From the NCBI GenBank assembly GCA_003854995.1, contig RQOI01000466.1, positions 1 to 7,377 on the forward strand: DNA of 7,377 nt, given 5' to 3'. The stretch's first letter is position 1. The number at the start of each line of letters is the position of its first letter. Under the pieces are notes generated by a model, which was not told the DNA's origin, made no database searches, and saw nothing but the letters and a program-made list of their open reading frames with translations. The translations under genes and the position numbers were made by a program. Positions 1-5,858 of this stretch are shown one piece after another. The DNA is from Candidatus Zhuqueibacterota bacterium (GTDB lineage Bacteria > Zhuqueibacterota > Zhuqueibacteria > Residuimicrobiales > Krinioviventaceae).

Positions 1-43
1 CCTCAAGCATGTGGACTGGACGTGCTCTGGCTGGTGCGAATAA
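1..43 (+). CDS. possible 3' end of a plus-strand gene running in from outside the window
   Basis: Reading from base 2, 13 codons end in TAA at 41-43 (LKHVDWTCSGWCE). Ten of the 13 third positions are G or C, and the sequence turns AT-rich directly after the stop, as expected at the end of a GC-rich gene. Frame 1 is also open, to a TAG at 67-69, so the frame is not certain. The piece is too short to identify. If real, it converges on the minus-strand fragments to its right, with the 149-215 hairpin between them. Confidence 0.2.
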   Translation, partial: LKHVDWTCSGWCE

Positions 44-102
44 AAAATGATATCTCGGAGGATAATTAGAAATGTTGTGGTTTGGAATTTGCAAAGATTA
101 TC

Positions 103-121
103 ATCGACTTTTGTCGTCGAT
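103..121. repeat. small inverted repeat ATCGAC/GTCGAT
   Basis: ATCGAC at 103-108 is the exact reverse complement of GTCGAT at 116-121, with a 7-base loop. An alternative fold is CGAC-TTTT-GTCG at 105-116. No clear T-run follows on either strand, so it is a weak terminator candidate at best. Confidence 0.35.
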
Positions 122-148
122 TGAGGCATCATACTACTGTCAACATAT

Positions 149-215
149 CCTCATTTAATCATAACCTATTTCACACAAAAAAACAACACTATTGTGAAAG
201 TTATTTTAAATGAGG
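149..215. repeat. large imperfect hairpin (22 pairs in three blocks) between converging gene ends
   Basis: Three paired blocks occur in order. CCTCATTTAA (149-158) pairs with TTAAATGAGG (206-215). ATAAC (161-165) pairs with GTTAT (200-204). TTTCACA (169-175) pairs with TGTGAAA (193-199). Small asymmetric bulges separate the blocks, and the A-rich loop is 176-192. All 22 pairs are exact, which is unlikely by chance even in AT-rich DNA. Its position between a possible plus-strand gene end (43) and a minus-strand gene end (300) suits a bidirectional terminator or mRNA 3'-end structure. A mobile-element end or recombination site is an alternative. No T-tract of terminator quality flanks it. Confidence 0.65.
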
Positions 216-299
216 TTAAACATATGAATCTTTCGTTGCCAGCATAATCTCTCGGGAGTCAAGATTGGCAGGTAGTGACCGTCACCCGGAGTATGACGT

Positions 300-458
300 C
301 TAGAGCTCCGGCGGCTGGCCGATGATGGCGTACTCGTCGAACACGGCGTGCAGCATATAGCCGTGCTCTGTCGGCATAAAGTCGCCGCCGCGCCGGAGAT
401 AGGCGACGAGATGATCATCGTCGAGCTGCACGACCTGGGCCTGCAGAACCGCTTGCCA
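300..458 (-). pseudogene. 3' fragment (53 codons) of an unidentified GC-rich gene
   Basis: From 458 down to a TAG at 300-302 the minus strand reads W-Q-A-V-L-Q-A-Q and on to the C-terminus GQPPEL. Third codon positions are overwhelmingly G or C and the residue mix is protein-like (acidic patch LDDDHLVAYL, then GYMLHAVFDEYAII), so this is real coding sequence. The frame stays open to a stop at 492-494, but 459-491 is the 3' end of the propeller remnant in another frame, is AT-rich, and offers no ATG, GTG or TTG start. The gene therefore lacks its 5' part, and the break falls at about 459-463, exactly where the neighbouring remnant ends. I do not recognise the family. It is probably a truncated gene at a recombination (or assembly) junction. 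Confidence 0.55.
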
Positions 459-463
459 TTGTA

Positions 464-1345
464 CTATCTGATTAAAATCATTTTCATCGATTTAGCATAA
501 GAACCAGTGCCAAGTCGTACGATGTATACACCCGAGGGAACAGTGTGACGACGGTCATCCGTGCCATCCCAGATAAAAACATGAGATCCCGCTGAAAAAT
601 TACGATCTGATATTGTCTTTATTCGGGCGCCCAAGAGATTATAGACGGAAATATTGAGATGATCGGATCGAAAGAGATGAATTTTAAAACGTGTTGACTG
701 ATTAAATGGATTGGGATGATTTGGGACTAGTTCGAATGACTTTTTTTCAGACAAGATGGCCTTGATGCCGGTACCAGCACTTTTGAACGAAACAACAGCG
801 CCGAATGCTTCAACAAAGAGGGCATTATCCGCAACGACGGGCTGATGAAGATATTTTGCCGATGCATCGAAAAAAATGTGCTGCCCCGTTTGCAGATGAA
901 ATCCCCATATCGAATTGGTTCGCCAGTTTATTGCGTAGACATTGCCATTGGCGATGGTTGGAGAGTAAACTCCCGTTGTATCAAACGTATGATGCCAAAG
1001 GTAATTTCCAGTTATCTTGTCGAGAGTATATAATTGACCCTTATCCTCCGAATTCTCCCAGATTGAAAAGCACAGCATGCTATCGGAAATGGCAATAGCA
1101 TTGGCTGAGAGATCAGGCAAAATGCCATCAGGAATATGAAAAGACCAGTGAACGCTGCCAGTCTCTTTCTCCACAGCGAGGATGGAATCCTTATACGCGG
1201 TATAGACAAAATTCTCATCAACCGCAATGGAAGAATAGGATCGTTGCGAGTTTTCAATCTGCCAGACTATATCGCCATTCGGGATGCAGATTGCGCTTTT
1301 TATCGTGGCTTGTCTTTCATAGCCGTATTTTTTTCCACTCTTCTT
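464..1345 (-). pseudogene. PQQ-like beta-propeller protein with type IX sorting tail, 5' end missing
   Basis: The frame is open from 1345 to a TAG at 464-466 (293 residues). Its first part has about 3.5 blades of a PQQ/WD-like propeller, seen as repeats of the type GDIVWQ, FVYTAYKDSILALVEKETG, LYTLDKITGNYLW and VYSPTIANGNVYA. Its last 90 residues are a typical type IX secretion C-terminal domain: NHPNPFNQST, then ISVYNLLGARI, SAGSHVFIWDG, VPSGVYIVRL and KMILIR. Such proteins are normally exported through the Sec system and the type IX translocon to the surface, and need an N-terminal signal peptide. None is present here. The only in-frame start-type codon upstream of the sorting tail is a GTG at 1174, which sits inside a blade. 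Coding-like propeller sequence continues upstream of it until it runs into the ferritin gene. The 5' half is therefore lost. Codon use is AT-rich, unlike the mannosidase genes. Assembly error is possible. Confidence 0.7.
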
Positions 1346-1829
1346 TCATTCTCGTGAGATCGGTGATCCAGGACTCGATGTCATCTTCATGCTCGAGCTC
1401 CTCATTGAGAATCTGCACCGCCATCTGATGCGTCGAATGGTCTCTGCCCGCGGTGAAATCGGCGATCTCCTGGTAGCGTTGAATGGCACATCTTTCACCC
1501 TTTAGGTTTTGCTCCAAAATCACCTCGATATAAGGGTCAGAGGGTTCATCGTAAGAGCAGCGGGCCCACTTGGTCCATTCCGATGGATTGATGACCGGCG
1601 TTCCACCCAGTTGAATGATCCTGTCGACCACCAGTACGGCGTGGTTCAATTCCTGGTCAGCGTGCAGCAACAGTTCGGGTTCGACCTCACTTCTCATCGG
1701 CCCTTCCATCAATCGCGCGCCAATCCAGTACTGATAATAGGCCAGCCATTCTTCAGAGAGGGCGGCGTTGAGCATATCCAACAACTTTATCACATCAACA
1801 GAGGAAACCTTGATCGCTTCTTTTCCCAT
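1317..1829 (-). CDS. DPS-like (DPSL, thioferritin-type) ferritin family protein
   Basis: This 170-residue four-helix ferritin-like protein has the metal-ligand pattern of the DPSL/bacterioferritin branch: Glu in SEEWLAYYQYW (residues 25-35), E60xxH63 in HADQELNHA, E112 in GERCAIQRY, and E144xxH147 in NEELEHEDD. Two cysteines, C91 (ARCSYDEP) and C114 (GERCAI), sit where DPSL proteins of Bacteroides fragilis and Sulfolobus carry the thioferritin cysteine pair. Known members form dodecameric cages that oxidise Fe(II), preferably with peroxide, and protect against oxidative stress in the cytoplasm. The ATG at 1829 was chosen because AAGGAGA lies 5 bases upstream. An open frame further upstream to 1970 gives an unlikely N-terminus. 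The gene is complete and of normal length. It lies 150 bases after the GH92 gene, so it probably has its own promoter. Its TGA overlaps an out-of-frame ATG (1318-1320) that reads only six codons. Confidence 0.9.
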   Translation of the reverse strand: MGKEAIKVSSVDVIKLLDMLNAALSEEWLAYYQYWIGARLMEGPMRSEVEPELLLHADQELNHAVLVVDRIIQLGGTPVINPSEWTKWARCSYDEPSDPYIEVILEQNLKGERCAIQRYQEIADFTAGRDHSTHQMAVQILNEELEHEDDIESWITDLTRMKEEWKKIRL

Positions 1830-1834
1830 GACAT

Positions 1835-1841
1835 TCTCCTT
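1835..1841 (-). promoter_or_regulatory. ribosome binding site fixing the ferritin start
   Basis: The minus strand reads AAGGAGA, 5 bases before the ATG at 1827-1829. This strong Shine-Dalgarno match settles the start against the longer open frame. Confidence 0.75.
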
Positions 1842-1896
1842 CAACTTTAAAAGGCCAAAATTCTCTTCTCGAACTGAATGCATCTTTTGCTGCTGC

Positions 1897-1935
1897 CAAG
1901 TTGTGTGATGAGAAAAACAACATCCTGACAACTTG
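1897..1935. promoter_or_regulatory. inverted repeat upstream of the ferritin gene, possible operator or attenuator
   Basis: CAAGTTGT (1897-1904) and ACAACTTG (1928-1935) are exact reverse complements separated by 23 bases, 68 bases upstream of the ferritin start codon. An AT-rich stretch with TATCAT on the minus strand near 1940 could serve as a -10 element. Either a split operator or an RNA stem in the leader is possible. The sequence does not match a PerR, Fur or OxyR box that I can recognise. Confidence 0.3.
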
Positions 1936-1979
1936 TTAATATGATAAAAACAGCCATTGAAAACAAGCACAAATTGAGA

Positions 1980-4241
1980 TCAGGGCCGGTCAAGCTTGCT
2001 CGTCGGGCGATCCTCCGCCGCGCTGCCAAAGGCCGCGTTCGGCTCGGCCGCCATGACAAATTCGATCTCGCCGCCATTGACGATGTCCTGGTGCAAGATA
2101 TAGCTTTTTGAATATTCCTGCCCATTGAGTCTGACGGACTGTATGTAGATATTTTCCGCGCTGTTATTTTTCGCAACGATTCTAAAAACTTTATCGCCCG
2201 GCATTCTAATTTCAGCCCGCTCGACCAGCGGGCTGCCGAACACATAGACGCCGTTGGCCGGATTGACCGGATAAAATCCCAGCGCGGAAAAGATGTACCA
2301 GGCTGACATCTGGCCGCAGTCCTCGTTGCCGCACAGACCATCCGGTTCATCGGTGTAAAAAGTGTCCATGATCTGCCGCACCTTTGCCGCGCTCTTCCAT
2401 TGCTGGCCGGCAAAGGCGTAGAGGTACGGCGTGTGGTGACCCGGCTCATTGCCATGCGCATACTGACCGATGAGTCCCGAAATATCGATCGATGCGCCCT
2501 CGACCTGCCTGGAATCGACGATGAACAGGCTGTCGAGTTTGCGCACAAACGTCTCTGCATCGCCAAACAGATTGATCAGCCCTTCGACATCGTGCGGCAC
2601 CAGCCAGGTGTACTGCCAGGCGTTGCCCTCGCAATAGTCGTCATTGCGGTGACTGGCGGACACCGGGTCAAAAGGCGTGCGCCAGCTGCCGTCGGCCATG
2701 ACGCCGCGCATGAACCGGGTGGTCGGGTCAAAGTACCTTTCATAGGCTTTGGCGCGCTGCAGGAAATAGTCATAATCCGCGGTCTTGCCCAGCGACTGGG
2801 CCAGCTGCGCGATGCACCAGTCATCGATGGCGTATTCGAGCGCTTTGGCCACGGACTCGACTTCTTTTTCCGCCGGGATGTATCCCACCTCTTTCAGATG
2901 ATTCAGTCCCTCTTCATCGAGCATGGCCGATCTTTTCGCCGCTGCCAGCGCTTGCTCCGCATCAATTCCGGCGATGCCCTTGAAAATCGCATCGACGATG
3001 ACCGGCACAGCGTGGTAACCGACCATGGTGTTCGTCTCGCTGCCCATGAGGTGCCAGACCGGCAGCTTGCCCTGCTGCGCATCGATGGCGAGCATGGACT
3101 GCACCATGTCCGCGACGCGATCCGGCTGGATGATGGTGTACAGCGGGTGCGCCGCCCGATAGGTGTCCCAGAGTGAAAAAATCGAATAATTCTGAAAGGG
3201 CGCTTTTTCATAGACCTTTTTATCCGTGCCGCGATAGTCGCCGTTCGCGTCATTGAACAGGACCGGCGCGATCATGGCGTGATAGAGCGCCGTATAGAAT
3301 GCGCGCATCTGCGCCTCGGATGGTGCGCTGATGGCGATCTTGCGCAACTCGCCATTCCAGGCCGTCCGCGCCGCATCGACGACGCTGTCAAAATCCCAGC
3401 CCGGAATCTCGGTCCGGATATTCGCCAGCGCGTTCGCCGAGCTCACCGGCGAGATGCCGACCTTGATCAGCAGCACTTCATCCGCCGCAGTGCTGAAATT
3501 CAGCATGGCGGTGAGCGCCGCTATCTTGTCGGGCGCATCCGGCGCAGCGCCGTCCGCAAAGATCTGCAGCTGGGCCAGCGGCTTTGACAGCAGTATGGCA
3601 AACCAAAGGCGCTGATCGCTGCACCATCCTTTCGAGAATCGATAGCCGATGAGGGTGGTGTCATCTACCTGCTCGATGAACGATTCCACCGGACTGTCCC
3701 AGCCAATGCCATGCCCCAGATCGATCGCCAGGTGCGCGTCGTCCGATTGGGGAAAAGTGTAGCGATGCATGCCGACGCGCGCTGAGGCCGTGAGTTCGGC
3801 GTGAATGTCATAGTCCTGCAGATGAACCGAATAATAGCCGGGCGCCGCCTTTTCCAGCGCATGCTCGTACTTGCAGCCAAAGCCGCTCTCTGGATTGTCG
3901 ATTGTGCCGCGCGTCTGTTTGAGCGGCCCGGTGTACGGCATGACCAGCACGTCGCCGAGATCGCCGATGCCGGTGCCGCTCAGATGCAGATGCGAAAAGC
4001 CGATGAGCAGGCTGTCAGAATAGTGATAGCCGGAACACCAGTCCCAGCCATGAGTGAAATTCGTCGGCCCCAGCTGCACCGCGCCAAAGGGGACGCTGGC
4101 GCCGAGAAAGACGTGGCCGTGGTAATCGGTGCCGATGAAGGGATCGACGTATGCCGCGAGATCCTCATCCCGGGTCGGCTCGGCGGTGCAGCTCAACAGC
4201 AAGAGAGCGGCAGAGAGCAAAAAGGAGATGGCGATTTTCAT
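1980..4241 (-). CDS. GH92 family alpha-mannosidase, lipoprotein
   Basis: The protein has 753 residues, normal for GH92. It starts with a lipoprotein signal peptide whose lipobox is LLSC (residues 15-18, Cys18 lipidated), so it is anchored in the cell envelope. GH92 landmarks follow in order: VDPFIGT (32-38), GHVFLGASVPFGAVQLGP (42-59), CSGYHYSDS (69-77), GFSHLHLSGTG (81-91), FSLWDTYRAAHP (355-366), EGNAWQYTW (538-546), GNEPGHHTPYLY (597-608) and PDGLCGNEDCGQMSAWY (633-649). E538 is the candidate general acid. The aspartates in the PDG..GNED segment are candidates for the calcium-linked base, as in characterised Bacteroides enzymes. The family removes terminal alpha-1,2-mannose (some members alpha-1,3 or alpha-1,4) with inversion, using Ca2+. 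An N-terminal beta-sandwich precedes an (alpha/alpha)6 catalytic domain. GAGGAA lies 5 bases upstream of the ATG. It follows the GH125 gene by 18 bases, so the two are almost surely cotranscribed. Exact linkage specificity cannot be read from the sequence. Confidence 0.95.
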   Translation of the reverse strand: MKIAISFLLSAALLLLSCTAEPTRDEDLAAYVDPFIGTDYHGHVFLGASVPFGAVQLGPTNFTHGWDWCSGYHYSDSLLIGFSHLHLSGTGIGDLGDVLVMPYTGPLKQTRGTIDNPESGFGCKYEHALEKAAPGYYSVHLQDYDIHAELTASARVGMHRYTFPQSDDAHLAIDLGHGIGWDSPVESFIEQVDDTTLIGYRFSKGWCSDQRLWFAILLSKPLAQLQIFADGAAPDAPDKIAALTAMLNFSTAADEVLLIKVGISPVSSANALANIRTEIPGWDFDSVVDAARTAWNGELRKIAISAPSEAQMRAFYTALYHAMIAPVLFNDANGDYRGTDKKVYEKAPFQNYSIFSLWDTYRAAHPLYTIIQPDRVADMVQSMLAIDAQQGKLPVWHLMGSETNTMVGYHAVPVIVDAIFKGIAGIDAEQALAAAKRSAMLDEEGLNHLKEVGYIPAEKEVESVAKALEYAIDDWCIAQLAQSLGKTADYDYFLQRAKAYERYFDPTTRFMRGVMADGSWRTPFDPVSASHRNDDYCEGNAWQYTWLVPHDVEGLINLFGDAETFVRKLDSLFIVDSRQVEGASIDISGLIGQYAHGNEPGHHTPYLYAFAGQQWKSAAKVRQIMDTFYTDEPDGLCGNEDCGQMSAWYIFSALGFYPVNPANGVYVFGSPLVERAEIRMPGDKVFRIVAKNNSAENIYIQSVRLNGQEYSKSYILHQDIVNGGEIEFVMAAEPNAAFGSAAEDRPTSKLDRP

Positions 4242-4259
4242 TGTTCTTCCTCATAAAGA

Positions 4260-5666
4260 TCATTTGTCAAATGTGTTGATCAAGAGTTCGCCGAACAGGG
4301 TGTTCGCCCAGGCGAACCATTTACGGGTGAATTTCTCTGGATTGTCCTTGTGAAAGGATTCGTGCATAAAGCCGGTGCCGGCATGGGTGGCGACCAGCAT
4401 ATCGAGGCAAGATTGTATCTCTTGCTCATCCTGACTGGTCATAGCGCGCATGATGATGCTCAACGGCCAGATCTGATCGTGCCAGCCGGTGTGCGGGCCG
4501 CCGATGCCCTCGGCAAAGGCGCCTTTGTAGAAAAAGGGATTGTGCTCCGACAGGACAAACGCCCGAGTGTCCCGATAGAGCGGATCATCCGCGGCGAGGC
4601 AGCCGAGATAGGGCAGCGACAGCAGGCTGGGGACATTGGCGTCGTCCATATAGAGGCGGTTGCCAAAGCCATCGACTTCGTAAGCGATGATCTGGCCGAA
4701 ATGGAGATGCTCGGCAATAGCGTACTGTCGCAGCGCCGTCTCCACCTCATCCGCCAGAGCGCGACACTCTTGCGCAAAAGTGACATCGGCAGAGAGTGAA
4801 TCGACCATCACCGCCAGCTGGCGCATAGAGGTGACGAGGAAATAGTTCGACGGTATCAGAAATGGCAAGACGGTCGCATCATCGGACGGCCGGAACGACG
4901 AGACGACCAGACCGACCGGCACGACGTCATAACCATAGCCGGACATGTGCAGCGTATCCCCGGGACGCGTCGTGTTGCGCATAAAGCTGTAGGGTCCAAG
5001 ATCGGTTTTGCGCTGCTGTTCCCGGAACGTCCTGAGGACCAGCTTCATCGTCGCCAGCCAGTTGGCGTCAAAACAGGCCGTATCGCCGGTCGTTCGCCAG
5101 AAATGAAAAGCCAGGCGGATCGGATAGCAGAGCGAATCGATCTCCCATTTGCGCTCGTGCAATTCCGGCTTCATCGCGGTGTAATCGCTCTGCCATTCGC
5201 CGCCCGTGGGGCCATCATTGAACGCGTTGGCATAGGGATCGATGGCGATGCATTTTGTCTGGCGATTGATCACGCCCTGAAACAGCCTTTTCAGCTTTTC
5301 CTCTTCATTGGCAAAGCGCAGGTAGGGCCAGACCTGCGCGGTCGAATCGCGCAGCCACATGGCGTGGATGTCGCCGGTGATGATAAAGGCATCCGGCCGG
5401 CCGTCTTTTTCGCTGTAATAGACCGTGGTGTCCAGGGTGTTGGGAAAGCAGTTCTCAAACATCCAGGCCAGCTCCGGATGCGGAAGTTTCGCCTTGACGC
5501 GCTCGATGGTCGCTTCAATGACGTCGCTGCTGAACCGGCGCGCCTGCGGCGCGGGTCGCTGACTCTTGTATACATCGGCCGGAATAGCCGGCATGGCAGA
5601 GGATCCGATGAGCACCCCGGCTGTGCAGAGTCCGCTTTTTTTCAGAAAAGTTCTTCTTGATTCCAT
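4260..5666 (-). CDS. GH125 family exo-alpha-1,6-mannosidase with Tat signal
   Basis: The 468-residue protein belongs to GH125 (formerly DUF1237). Signature stretches are GDIHAMWLRDST (98-109), NDGPTGGEWQSDY (150-162), WEIDSLCYP (174-182), MDDANVPSLLSLPYLG (340-355) and GFMHESFHKDNPEKFTR (432-448). By comparison with the Clostridium perfringens enzyme, D177 in EIDSLCYP is the likely general acid and E436 in MHESF the likely base. The family is an inverting exo-acting alpha-1,6-mannosidase with an (alpha/alpha)6 fold. The N-terminus MESRRTFLKKSG followed by a hydrophobic stretch and an AxPA-type end is a twin-arginine signal, so it should be exported folded, probably to the periplasm. The ATG at 5666 is preferred because GAGG lies 6 bases upstream and it places the Tat motif near the N-terminus. 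An in-frame TTG at 5690 would add eight residues. It pairs with the downstream GH92 gene to act on alpha-mannans or high-mannose N-glycans. Confidence 0.95.
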   Translation of the reverse strand: MESRRTFLKKSGLCTAGVLIGSSAMPAIPADVYKSQRPAPQARRFSSDVIEATIERVKAKLPHPELAWMFENCFPNTLDTTVYYSEKDGRPDAFIITGDIHAMWLRDSTAQVWPYLRFANEEEKLKRLFQGVINRQTKCIAIDPYANAFNDGPTGGEWQSDYTAMKPELHERKWEIDSLCYPIRLAFHFWRTTGDTACFDANWLATMKLVLRTFREQQRKTDLGPYSFMRNTTRPGDTLHMSGYGYDVVPVGLVVSSFRPSDDATVLPFLIPSNYFLVTSMRQLAVMVDSLSADVTFAQECRALADEVETALRQYAIAEHLHFGQIIAYEVDGFGNRLYMDDANVPSLLSLPYLGCLAADDPLYRDTRAFVLSEHNPFFYKGAFAEGIGGPHTGWHDQIWPLSIIMRAMTSQDEQEIQSCLDMLVATHAGTGFMHESFHKDNPEKFTRKWFAWANTLFGELLINTFDK

Positions 5667-5672
5667 GATAAA

Positions 5673-5676
5673 CCTC
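5673..5676 (-). promoter_or_regulatory. ribosome binding site fixing the GH125 start
   Basis: GAGG on the minus strand stands 6 bases before the ATG at 5664-5666. It supports this start over the TTG at 5688-5690. Confidence 0.5.
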
Positions 5677-5741
5677 GCATTCAGGGGCAATTTCCATCGA
5701 ATTGGCAGGAGAATGACTGCTGTGGCCAGGACGCCGAGTTG

Positions 5742-5858
5742 GGAGAAAAATATCGCATCCGTGCCGCATCGACTGTGGGAACATACAAAAAAACCTTTGA
5801 AATCAAAAGTTTAAAATTGGCAGGCGTCTACCTTGTCGAAATCCGGCTCAGCGTCTGA
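5742..5858 (+). pseudogene. plus-strand frame resembling the end of a type IX sorting domain
   Basis: On the plus strand, opposite to all neighbours, 38 codons end in TGA at 5856-5858. They read GEKYRIRAAS, then TVGTYKKTFEI, KSLKLAGVYLVEI and RLSV. The pattern GTYxxTFxxxxLxAGVYLVxI is what the last strands of FlgD-like/type IX sorting domains look like in FCB bacteria. The normal closing motif (KMxLxR type) is absent. Upstream (5700-5741) the frame stays open but is poor (Cys-Cys, no repeat), and no start or ribosome binding site is seen. The last 11 bases overlap the 3' end of the minus-strand lipoprotein gene. It may be a decayed leftover of a cell-surface protein gene, or coincidence. Confidence 0.3.
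5796..5807. promoter_or_regulatory. short palindrome in the gap before the GH125 gene
   Basis: TTTGA and TCAAA flank a 2-base centre, forming a 12-base palindrome in an AT-rich patch 130 bases upstream of the GH125 start. It could be a protein-binding site or part of a promoter for the two mannosidase genes. No convincing -35/-10 pair with standard spacing was found, and it overlaps the plus-strand fragment. Confidence 0.15.

Larger units (their letters stand above)
44..299. other. AT-rich non-coding stretch with hairpins
   Basis: No frame here looks coding. Composition is clearly more AT-rich than the mannosidase genes. It contains a small hairpin (103-121), a large imperfect hairpin (149-215) and a short palindrome, GTGAC-C-GTCAC, at 275-285. 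It separates a possible plus-strand gene end on the left from a minus-strand gene end at 300, so the two sides would converge on it. Confidence 0.5.

Noticed and set aside
138..221. Integron attC-like site around the 149-215 hairpin
   Set aside because: GTTAAAC at 215-221 fits the R' core GTTRRRY, but the left partner at 138-144 (TGTCAAC) fits the R'' core poorly and pairs at only about 4 of 7 positions. No integrase or cassette array is visible.
1830..1970. 47-residue N-terminal extension of the ferritin
   Set aside because: The ribosome binding site directly before the ATG at 1829 and the normal ferritin length favour the shorter protein. The extension is Cys/His-rich translation of AT-rich upstream DNA.
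2400..3176. Long plus-strand open frame (258 codons) opposite the GH92 gene
   Set aside because: It is antisense to strongly conserved GH92 motifs and arises from the GC-rich codon bias of the real gene. It has no recognisable domain.
4947..5660. Long plus-strand open frame opposite the GH125 gene
   Set aside because: Same situation: the minus strand encodes complete GH125 signatures and this frame shows no family features.
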